Assembly (NCBI GenBank): GCA_031268675.1
Contig: JAIRWY010000066.1
Span: forward strand, 1-38,036
DNA length: 38,036 bases
Source: Candidatus Ancillula glyptotermitis
GTDB taxonomy: Bacteria > Actinomycetota > Actinomycetes > Actinomycetales > Bifidobacteriaceae
Reading direction: 5' to 3'
The notes below the pieces were generated by a model. That model had not been told where the DNA came from. It searched no databases and saw only the letters and a list, made by a program, of their open reading frames with translations. Positions 9,093 to 15,793 of the stretch are shown piece by piece. Numbering within the stretch: position 1 is the first letter of the stretch; each line of letters opens with the position of its first letter. The translations under genes and the position numbers were made by a program.

Positions 9093-9110
9093 TGCTATAA
9101 TATTATACCA
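9093..9110. promoter_or_regulatory. Overlapping divergent promoters sharing a palindromic -10
   Basis: The sequence TGCTATAATATTATACCA reads as an extended -10 on both strands: TGC-TATAAT at 9093-9101 on plus and TGG-TATAAT at 9110-9102 on minus. The two hexamers abut and form a perfect 12-bp palindrome (9096-9107). The plus promoter lies 8 nt before the glycosyltransferase ATG, predicting a nearly leaderless mRNA; the minus promoter gives the AI-2E gene a leader of about 20 nt with an AGGAGG site. Polymerase could not occupy both at once. Confidence 0.75.
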
Positions 9111-10054
9111 TGAGTAGATTGACGGTGTCAATAGTTATACCTGTATACAATGAAAGTGCGATCATTAGACAATGTCTTAGTACTGCTGTGAATCAAGTGC
9201 TAAAACCACTAGAAATAGTTGTCGTCAACAATATGTCAACTGATAACACGCAACAACTTGTGGAAGATTTTGCTCGTGAATATAAAGAATCTGGAGGTAC
9301 TGTAGACATAAAGCTTGTGCAGGAGAATAATCGACAAGGTATGATTCCAGCACGAAACACTGGTTTTGAGGCTGCAGTTGGTGATATTCTTGGGAGGATT
9401 GATGCAGATACTCTAATCGACCCAAGATGGACGCAGGCAGTAGTTAATGCATACGCCAGCAATCCCAAAGTTATGGGGGCAACAGGTCCTGTTACATATT
9501 ATGACATGCCAATGCGGAGGTTTTCACTTCACCGAGATAATAAGATTCGCAAAGCCGTTCAAATGCTTTCTAGGAAGAAGGATGTTATACTATTTGGTTC
9601 AAATATGTCAATAAGAGCTAAGGCATGGCATGCAATTGGGCGCGAGTTTTGTTTAGATTTAGAAGACAAATTACATGAAGATGTTGATATAACTGTTCAT
9701 TTTAAGAAGCATGGTTATAAAATTGTATATGCAGAAAAAATGATTGCAGGAATTAGTGCTCGTCGCATTGAAAATAGGCTTAGAGAATTCAAAAAGTATC
9801 AAGATAAATTAACATACACCTATTTCTCTCATAATGAAAAATCAAAATCAGCAAATGTTGCAAAGGCGGTATTTTTGTCAATATATTTCCCACTACATGC
9901 TTTGCGTCCGTTGTATTTAAACTACTACAAAAAGATTCAAGCAGAGTGCGAAGCTGATTTGTGGAATCCAGATGGTCGAATGTCTTCACTTCGCCATAGG
10001 GCACATACCAAGTTGAGTCTCAAAATAAAAGAGCGTAAAAATAACGGTGTATGA
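9110..10054 (+). CDS. GT2 family glycosyltransferase
   Basis: This 314-residue cytoplasmic-face enzyme transfers a sugar from a nucleotide-sugar donor. The GT-A fold starts at once with VSIVIPVYNES (residues 5-15), then VVVNNMSTDNT, the IPARNTGF segment and the metal-binding RIDADT. An acceptor-side EDVDIT motif follows near residue 190. The C-terminal ~100 residues are basic; a weakly hydrophobic stretch (AVFLSIYFPLHAL) may contact the membrane but is not a clear transmembrane helix. ATG 9110 has no ribosome-binding site and lies 8 nt after a -10 box, so translation is probably leaderless. It stands alone between a transporter and menA, so its acceptor (glycolipid or cell-wall polymer) is unknown. 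Confidence 0.9.
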   Translation: MSRLTVSIVIPVYNESAIIRQCLSTAVNQVLKPLEIVVVNNMSTDNTQQLVEDFAREYKESGGTVDIKLVQENNRQGMIPARNTGFEAAVGDILGRIDADTLIDPRWTQAVVNAYASNPKVMGATGPVTYYDMPMRRFSLHRDNKIRKAVQMLSRKKDVILFGSNMSIRAKAWHAIGREFCLDLEDKLHEDVDITVHFKKHGYKIVYAEKMIAGISARRIENRLREFKKYQDKLTYTYFSHNEKSKSANVAKAVFLSIYFPLHALRPLYLNYYKKIQAECEADLWNPDGRMSSLRHRAHTKLSLKIKERKNNGV

Positions 10055-10078
10055 GCTTTTGAATGAGTAAACCGCATG

Positions 10079-10978
10079 TTAAAATATTAGAATAACAGTT
10101 AATACAAAACCTAGAAGTGTGTTATATATAAATGCATCTTTGTAATTCAGTTCTTTTAGGTTGATGATTTGGCGAATGTTGATTAAAATTACTAGAAATA
10201 TGCACGAAATGGTAAGTAAATAAATTCTGGTTGTAGCAAATCCTATTAAACTTGCAAGTAAAGTGGTTGTGGTGTATACGGTTATACCTCTTTTTGCGCC
10301 TAACTTCACCATTATTGTTTGCTTTTGAGCCTCAGAATCCGTTTGTATATCACGCAAATTGTTTATCATCAACATTCCAGCGATCACCAGTCCTATTGAT
10401 ATTGCTTTTAAAACAACTTTCCAAATACCTTGATATGTCCAACTGATTTGACCACCTAGTTCAATATAATATGTTCCAAGTGTTCCAACTAGTCCAAAAA
10501 ATGTAAATACTGCAACTTCTCCGAATCCCTTGTGCCCATATGGGTGCTTTGATCCAGCATATGCATATAATGCAACTAATGCAATTGCCCCGATAACTAG
10601 CATTACTACTTTTGATATAATATTAAGAGTAGATGCATTCACTAGTATTAAACCAGATATTGCACCCATAGTTGTATTAAAAAAGAAACGCCTTTTGTAT
10701 ATAACAGGTTCTAAATTAGGTCTAGATTCAACTTCAAGTGTTTTATCTTTTGTCTTGTCAACTCCATTGATTGCATCGTAATATTCATTTGCATAATTAG
10801 AACCAAGCTGAAGAAAAACAGCAACTAATATACATAATGCAAACAACAAAATTGATGATGTAACTGGTTCTCTTTTTTCAAGTTTTAGTGTTTCTATTGC
10901 ATTCAGACCACCAATTATCACTGGAAGATAACTTGCCCAAAGGCTTAATGGTCGTAGATTCTTTATAAAATTACGCAT
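10079..10978 (-). CDS. menA: 1,4-dihydroxy-2-naphthoate polyprenyltransferase (MenA)
   Basis: MenA is an integral membrane UbiA-family enzyme that joins the polyprenyl chain to 1,4-dihydroxy-2-naphthoate, making demethylmenaquinone, the substrate of MenG encoded at 6449. The first Asp motif NYANEYYDAINGVD (about residues 62-75) matches N-x3-D/E-x3-D-x3-G-x-D, and the second is NNLRDIQTDSEAQKQT, close to the MenA form NNIRD-x3-D-x2-A-G-K. The N-terminal RPLSLWASYLPVIIG is typical of MenA. Eight or nine hydrophobic helices are visible in 299 residues. Its ATG overlaps the end of aroQ by 8 nt, so it is the distal gene of the nusG-aroQ-menA run. UbiA-family relatives exist, but the MenA match is strong. 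Confidence 0.92.
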   Translation of the reverse strand: MRNFIKNLRPLSLWASYLPVIIGGLNAIETLKLEKREPVTSSILLFALCILVAVFLQLGSNYANEYYDAINGVDKTKDKTLEVESRPNLEPVIYKRRFFFNTTMGAISGLILVNASTLNIISKVVMLVIGAIALVALYAYAGSKHPYGHKGFGEVAVFTFFGLVGTLGTYYIELGGQISWTYQGIWKVVLKAISIGLVIAGMLMINNLRDIQTDSEAQKQTIMVKLGAKRGITVYTTTTLLASLIGFATTRIYLLTISCIFLVILINIRQIINLKELNYKDAFIYNTLLGFVLTVILIF

Positions 10979-11477
10979 TTTGCAACTGCCTTATATAGTC
11001 TGCTGCTAATTTGTAGCCGAATATCCCAAATCCTGCAATAGTGCCAGTAACCACTGGGGAAATAACAGATAGATGCCTAAAATCTTCGCGCCTATGCGGA
11101 TTAGAAATATGTACTTCCACAATTGGCAAATGCGTTGAGATAAACATTGCTATTGCATCTCGAAGTCCATATGAGTAGTGTGTAAATGCACCAGGATTTA
11201 TAATAATTCCAGCAGTATCTTGTACATCTTGGAAAATCTTATTGAACCATGTGATTAACTCAGCTTCAGAGTTAGTTTGTCTAGTCACTAATTTCATCTT
11301 GAATTTATCAGCACTCGCATCTCCATCTCTTAAGTCTAAGCTAATTGTATCTTCAACTGTTCGGGCTATATCATCGAGCGACTGACTACCATATATATCA
11401 GGTTCTCGTTTGCCTAGCATATTCAAATTTGGACCATGTAGTAGATATAGCAGTTTAGTCATGCGTTGATATACCAT
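10971..11477 (-). CDS. aroQ: 3-dehydroquinate dehydratase, type II
   Basis: AroQ dehydrates 3-dehydroquinate to 3-dehydroshikimate in the shikimate pathway, which feeds aromatic amino acids and, through chorismate, menaquinone. The 168 residues show the type II signature LLHGPNLNMLGKREPDIYG with the catalytic Tyr, then IIINPGAFTHYSYGLRDA, the active-site EVHISNPHRREDFRH and GTIAGFGIFGY. ATG 11477 directly follows the nusG stop with no spacer; an in-frame ATG at 11462 fits the family N-terminus better and is a good alternative. Neither has a clear ribosome-binding site, suggesting coupling to nusG. A shikimate gene directly after nusG is unusual, since ribosomal protein genes rplK and rplA normally follow. 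Confidence 0.95.
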   Translation of the reverse strand: MVYQRMTKLLYLLHGPNLNMLGKREPDIYGSQSLDDIARTVEDTISLDLRDGDASADKFKMKLVTRQTNSEAELITWFNKIFQDVQDTAGIIINPGAFTHYSYGLRDAIAMFISTHLPIVEVHISNPHRREDFRHLSVISPVVTGTIAGFGIFGYKLAADYIRQLQNA

Positions 11478-12152
11478 CTAAAACTTTTGCTTTGCAATCT
11501 GCTTCAAGTCCAACTCAACAGATGTTTCACGTCCAAGCAGAGAAAGAAGAATCCAAACTCTCTCATGCACAATATCTATGTCAGAAATGGTTGCATCCAT
11601 AGATTCAAATGGACCGCTCGTCACTATTACAGTTTCACCGATTGTGAATCCAATTTCCACACCATCACCAGATAGACTACGACCTACGCTTATTGATGGA
11701 TCTACATCATCAACTGTAATTTCATTGGCTGTATGTTTAGTGACAATTGGAGCCAAGATTCCAAGTAGTTCTTCACGAGTTAGCGGAATAGGTTCATGCG
11801 CCCCTCCAGCATAATCAATTACCCCATTTGTCTTGCGCAATTCTGTAACTGCATCTTTGTTGTAGGTATCCATGCGCACTAGTAAATAACCTGGTATTCT
11901 TGAGCGGACTATTTTCTTTTTTGCTCCATCTTTAATTTGCACAACAGTCTCTTCAGGAATAATTATCTCAAAAATGGAGTCTCCTAAATTAAGGTTTGCG
12001 ACTCGATCTTCAATATTGGAGCGTACACTTCTCTCGCGCTTAGAATATGTTCTAATAAGTACCCACTCACCATTTCCTTCAACCAAGTCTAATGCTTGCT
12101 CAAGTTTTTCTAGTGCTTTATTTTCTGCTGTTTTTTTGCCTGTCATCGTCAT
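11478..12152 (-). CDS. nusG: Transcription termination/antitermination factor NusG
   Basis: NusG binds RNA polymerase, tunes elongation and pausing, and links to Rho or the ribosome. The 224-residue protein has a ~25-residue N-terminal extension typical of actinobacteria, the NGN domain beginning at GEWVLIRTYSKRER and including IPGYLLVRM and LRKTNGVIDY, a linker, and a C-terminal KOW domain (FTIGETVIVTSGPF). ATG 12152 follows AAGGAT by 3 nt; a second ATG lies two codons downstream. It is 21 nt after secE, and transcription probably begins before tRNA-Trp. The KOW turn reads VTSGPFESMDA where many NusGs have V..GPFA.F.G, within family range. Confidence 0.97.
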   Translation of the reverse strand: MTMTGKKTAENKALEKLEQALDLVEGNGEWVLIRTYSKRERSVRSNIEDRVANLNLGDSIFEIIIPEETVVQIKDGAKKKIVRSRIPGYLLVRMDTYNKDAVTELRKTNGVIDYAGGAHEPIPLTREELLGILAPIVTKHTANEITVDDVDPSISVGRSLSGDGVEIGFTIGETVIVTSGPFESMDATISDIDIVHERVWILLSLLGRETSVELDLKQIAKQKF

Positions 12153-12173
12153 TATATCCTTTACCTAAACCAA

Positions 12174-12497
12174 CTACTTCGCAAATAGAGCCATAATAGC
12201 TTTACCAATTCCAAAATCAACTACTGTAATGAAGACCATAATTACTAAAACAAAGGCTAAAACAACAACTGTGTATTCGACAAGTTCATCCTTTGTGGGC
12301 GTTACAACTTTTTTAAGTTCACTTATAATCTGGCGTATAAATAATACTATACTTTTTACAGGACCATTTTTTTTCTTATCATCTCCGTTTAAGTTTTCGC
12401 TCTTAATGTTCTTATCTTTTGCGTCAACAACCGAACTATCGACAACACTATCATTATCGCTAGTTTTACTCGCATCTTTATTAAATTCTTTGCCCAT
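12174..12497 (-). CDS. secE: Preprotein translocase subunit SecE
   Basis: SecE clamps SecY in the membrane-embedded protein export channel. ATG 12497 follows a GAGAGGGT ribosome-binding site and gives 107 residues; an upstream TTG at 12515 lies within the ribosome-binding region and is less likely. The N-terminal half is charged and probably disordered. The conserved core begins at FIRQIISELKKVVTPTKDELVEYT (an amphipathic helix and hinge), followed by one transmembrane helix of about 25 residues ending near the C-terminus. The single-helix form is standard outside enterobacteria. Order tRNA-Trp, secE, nusG is the classic actinobacterial arrangement. Confidence 0.95.
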   Translation of the reverse strand: MGKEFNKDASKTSDNDSVVDSSVVDAKDKNIKSENLNGDDKKKNGPVKSIVLFIRQIISELKKVVTPTKDELVEYTVVVLAFVLVIMVFITVVDFGIGKAIMALFAK

Positions 12498-12602
12498 ACT
12501 ACCCTCTCTACACAACTACCATAAATGCCTCTGCATTCATTTCGTAATTACTACACACTACACCTATAACTTCTACAATATCCATTGTGCATATGTTCAA
12601 AG

Positions 12603-12673
12603 CAGGGGTACTGGGAATCGAACCCAGGCCGACGGTTTTGGAGACCGTAATGATACCATTTCACCATACCCCT
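12603..12673 (-). tRNA. trpT: tRNA-Trp (CCA anticodon)
   Basis: The minus strand gives a full cloverleaf. The acceptor stem pairs AGGGGTA with TACCCCT, followed by discriminator G. The anticodon arm is ACGGT-CTCCAAA-ACCGT with anticodon CCA, and the T arm is CTGGG-TTCGATT-CCCAG. The 3' CCA is not encoded, so it must be added after transcription. It lies about 105 nt upstream of secE and is probably co-transcribed with it from the promoter at 12739-12767. Confidence 0.96.
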
Positions 12674-12992
12674 TCAATTAAACTATACAACGAATATACA
12701 CTTACTGGTTGTTTTGACCATTTGGTGGAATAATCTACAGTATATCACAAATTTTTATAAATGTCAAGGAACTTGCTAAAAGTACTATATAACTAGGGAA
12801 GAACGCGAAAGAGTACGAAGAAAATATGCAGTTATAGGGTAAAATGCGAACTTATACACCACTGTATATAACTATTTTCAAGAAAATCGGCACACTAGAC
12901 ATGTTAACCTTCTAAAATTCCAAAAACCAGACCAAAGGTATTAAAACTGACAAATCGTTAGCGGATCCACCCTCCCAAAACAGCAGCAAATA
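12674..12992. other. Intergenic region between tRNA-Trp and priA
   Basis: I see no gene in this stretch. It holds the strong minus-strand promoter for the tRNA-Trp operon. The remainder is AT-rich with two similar TATATAACTA segments (near 12786 and 12864) and no convincing terminator or known RNA element. Confidence 0.5.
12739..12767 (-). promoter_or_regulatory. Consensus promoter for tRNA-Trp, secE, nusG
   Basis: On the minus strand, TTGACA (12767-12762) is separated by exactly 17 bp from TATACT (12744-12739). Transcription would begin near 12732, about 60 nt before the mature tRNA 5' end. Confidence 0.82.
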
Positions 12993-13001
12993 TGGTATAA
13001 T
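12993..13001 (+). promoter_or_regulatory. Extended -10 promoter of priA, leaderless
   Basis: TGGTATAAT ends 6 nt before ATG 13008. With the usual 6-8 nt between a -10 box and the first transcribed base, the mRNA would begin at or next to the start codon. An ATG at 13002 lies too close to the -10 to be transcribed, which decides the start. Confidence 0.75.
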
Positions 13002-13007
13002 ATGTGT

Positions 13008-15161
13008 ATGTCAAGTGTTTTTCTGCGGGTTGCAGTATTGGGGGCCCCCATGCATCTGGGGGAGTTGTTTGACTATCTGCCTCCGAAACAGTTTGATCAG
13101 AATTTGGATATGCCTTATAATGGTATAACACAGGTAGAAAATAGTATTGAAAATACGAACGATGTGGTAAGTTTAAGCCATCTATACGGTCATATAGTTG
13201 AAGTTAAATTTGGAAACAGGAATATGCGTGGTGTAGTAATTGAAGTTGTGGATAAAACAGATTTTGTAGGTAAACTTAAGCATGTTGAAAAAATTGTGTC
13301 TAAATATCCAGTAATAACACAAAAAATGCAAAAATACTATGAGGAAATTGCCAGATACTATGGGACTAGACTTGCAAATATACTGGAAATAGCTATACCG
13401 AACTGGAATAAGCTTGGCGAGAATGACTACGAGATGCATTTAACTAGAAAAAGTGAGGATCTGGTAGTTTGTACACATGATGAATTGCATGATGATAGCA
13501 GCCTCAAGACTCCAATTTCCAACGAGAAGTTATTTGAGAACTACTCCAACTACGGTATTTGCGAGCGTTTTGCACTGTGTATAGCACCTGTTATGATATA
13601 TGATGAAAATAATCCTGATGCAAATACACCTGCATGGATTTATATGATGGCAAATATGATGGCGAATATGCATCTTGATGGTAAATCTGTATTGCTAGTT
13701 GTTCCAACTGAACAGGACCTAGATTTATTAACTTTAGAATTTTCAAAGTTTGTTAATAAAATGCACTTTGTATCGCTAAGTAGTGCAAATAGTGCAAGAA
13801 ATCGTTATTTGAACTATTTGCGTATTCTGAATCATGAAGTTCGCATCGTGCTTGGAACGCGTTTAGCATCACTTGCTCCATTGGAAACGGTGGATGTTTG
13901 TATAATTTTGCATGATTTGAATAGTCTGCACAAGGATATGCGTGCACCATATATACATTCGCGCGAAGTATTACTAAATAGGCGGTCTAAAGGGCTGATT
14001 ATTGCTTCTTATACGCGCTCTCCAACAGCTCAGAGGCTTGTTGAAATTGGGTATTTACAAGATGTTTTTCCGACTAGGCAATACTTGCGGAAGATAATGG
14101 CGCATATTGAGGTAGTACAAAAGGATTTGGGCGCTAGAATTCCACAAAGAGCTAGTTATACTATTCGTTGTGCACTTGAATTAGGTCCTGTGTTGATTTT
14201 GTCTCCAATTACAGGTTATGTCCAACTAATCGCATGCAACAACTGTGCTCAAATTGCAAGATGTGATGATTGTTCTGGTTCATTACGCTCAGTAGAAGAT
14301 CAGAAGTATCTAATTTGTTCTAAATGCTCAAAGATTTTTAATAACTGGACTTGCTTAAACTGCCACAAAAACAAGTTGCGGTTTTTAAGAATTGGAAACA
14401 GTAGACTAGTAGAAGAAGTTGGGAAGTTATTTCCTGGTGTTGTGGTTCGTAACTCATCAAGTAAAGCACATGGTGGGATTATACGGAATGTTGATAATGC
14501 TCCGCAGATTATTATTTCTACTCCTGGTGCAGAGCCAATTCCTGCGCGCGGATATTCTGCAGTTGTAATTTTAGATGCAAATTATTGGGTTGATTTAACA
14601 TCACTAGACGGAATTGAAGATACTTTGTTGCTCTGGTTTTATGCGATTTCATTGGTTGCGCCTACTACTGATAGTAGAAGTTCTGAAAATGGTTCTAAAT
14701 CAAAAGTTGTAGTTATAGGTTCAATACCAAGCCAATTACAGAATGCTGTTATTCGTTTAGACCCTAGGTTAGTTATGAGTAGAGAACTGAAAATGCGCAG
14801 AATCAATGAACTACCTCCGTTTGCGCGATGTGCAGTTGTAGTTGGACAAAGTTCTGCGCTTGAGCAGTTGGTTAAACATGTTGATATAAACGCTATTGAT
14901 GGACAACTACTTGGACCTTTTAAACTTGAGGAAACCAGTTACTACAGAAGTCTTGAAGAATGGTCTAAAAAGATTCAAAATAGTGATGCGAATCCACCGC
15001 AGTGTTTAATAATAAAAGTTGATGTTTCAAATGGTCGCAAACTGGCTGCAAGTATATTGTCTGCATATATAAAAGTGTACACTATGTCACGATTACATTC
15101 TGGTTTTAGGCTACGCATTGGCGATATAAAAATTTTGATGGATCCGAAAGAGTTATTATAA
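13008..15161 (+). CDS. priA: Primosomal protein N' (PriA), lacking helicase ATPase motifs
   Basis: PriA recognises stalled replication forks and reloads the replisome. Starting at ATG 13008 the protein has 717 residues beginning with the usual VFLRVAVLGAP...FDY domain that binds the 3' DNA end. The helicase region aligns in outline, but the Walker A GxGKT is absent (the corresponding stretch reads LLVVPTEQ) and the DEEH box is replaced by LHDLN. The zinc-binding module is complete: CNNC, CDDC, CSKC and CLNC around residues 405-455. Actinobacterial PriA proteins are known to lack the ATPase, so this is a lineage trait and not local decay. No ribosome-binding site is present, consistent with leaderless translation. 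A HAD phosphatase and aconitase follow closely. Confidence 0.93.
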   Translation: MSSVFLRVAVLGAPMHLGELFDYLPPKQFDQNLDMPYNGITQVENSIENTNDVVSLSHLYGHIVEVKFGNRNMRGVVIEVVDKTDFVGKLKHVEKIVSKYPVITQKMQKYYEEIARYYGTRLANILEIAIPNWNKLGENDYEMHLTRKSEDLVVCTHDELHDDSSLKTPISNEKLFENYSNYGICERFALCIAPVMIYDENNPDANTPAWIYMMANMMANMHLDGKSVLLVVPTEQDLDLLTLEFSKFVNKMHFVSLSSANSARNRYLNYLRILNHEVRIVLGTRLASLAPLETVDVCIILHDLNSLHKDMRAPYIHSREVLLNRRSKGLIIASYTRSPTAQRLVEIGYLQDVFPTRQYLRKIMAHIEVVQKDLGARIPQRASYTIRCALELGPVLILSPITGYVQLIACNNCAQIARCDDCSGSLRSVEDQKYLICSKCSKIFNNWTCLNCHKNKLRFLRIGNSRLVEEVGKLFPGVVVRNSSSKAHGGIIRNVDNAPQIIISTPGAEPIPARGYSAVVILDANYWVDLTSLDGIEDTLLLWFYAISLVAPTTDSRSSENGSKSKVVVIGSIPSQLQNAVIRLDPRLVMSRELKMRRINELPPFARCAVVVGQSSALEQLVKHVDINAIDGQLLGPFKLEETSYYRSLEEWSKKIQNSDANPPQCLIIKVDVSNGRKLAASILSAYIKVYTMSRLHSGFRLRIGDIKILMDPKELL

Positions 15162-15169
15162 GGAGGAAT

Positions 15170-15793
15170 ATGAGTATAGAAGCAGTTATTTTTGATTTTG
15201 GGAATGTATTTACGGTGTGGAATCCTGGAAATGCATTATCTAAGCGGTATACAGAGGCTGAAATTGAGCGGTTTTTTGAGGATACAAATTGGGATGAGTT
15301 GATTAAAAAATGGGATGCAGGAGCACTACATTTTCAAATACATGCAGAAATTCAGGAAGTTGACAAAAAATTAGGCACTGATTACGCTAGTATATATGAG
15401 TATTATACTATTCGCTTTAATGAAACTATTAGCCAATTAGTTGCTGGTATGGAGGAAATTGTAAGAGATTTACAAGCAAATGGAATTAAAACTCTAGGAC
15501 TAACCAATTGGGCAGCTGAAGATATCTTCGTCGCAAAAGAAGTTGTTCAGGCAATTTCGCTAATGCAAGGAATTGTAGTTTCAGGCATTGAAAAAACTAC
15601 CAAACCAGACCCAAAAATCTACGAGATTCTACTTGAGAGGTATAAGTTAAGTGCAGATAAGTGCATATTTATTGATGATAAAATAGAGAATATTCAAGCA
15701 GCACAGAAGTTGGGTATTATAGGTTTTCACTTTCCTGATGTTAATAGAAGTGATGAATTCCGCAAGTTTTTGGAAGATAGAGGTGTGTTGTAG
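15170..15793 (+). CDS. HAD superfamily phosphatase (YihX-like subfamily IA)
   Basis: This 207-residue cytoplasmic protein is a haloacid-dehalogenase-type hydrolase. Motif I is VIFDFGNVFT (residues 6-15), whose D-x-G-N form is typical of the YihX/epoxide-hydrolase-like branch; motif II is GLTNW, motif III is the Lys in EKTTKPDP, and motif IV is FIDDKIENIQAA. A helical cap sits between motifs I and II (C1 type). YihX of E. coli removes phosphate from alpha-glucose 1-phosphate, but substrates in this branch vary and none is assigned. ATG follows AAGGAGG by 4 nt, 8 nt after priA, and its stop codon directly abuts the acnA start, so the three genes look like one operon. Confidence 0.88.
   Translation: MSIEAVIFDFGNVFTVWNPGNALSKRYTEAEIERFFEDTNWDELIKKWDAGALHFQIHAEIQEVDKKLGTDYASIYEYYTIRFNETISQLVAGMEEIVRDLQANGIKTLGLTNWAAEDIFVAKEVVQAISLMQGIVVSGIEKTTKPDPKIYEILLERYKLSADKCIFIDDKIENIQAAQKLGIIGFHFPDVNRSDEFRKFLEDRGVL

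Noticed and set aside
12229-12681. 150-residue plus-strand open frame over secE and tRNA-Trp
   Set aside because: It reads through a tRNA gene and antisense to secE, so it is not a gene.
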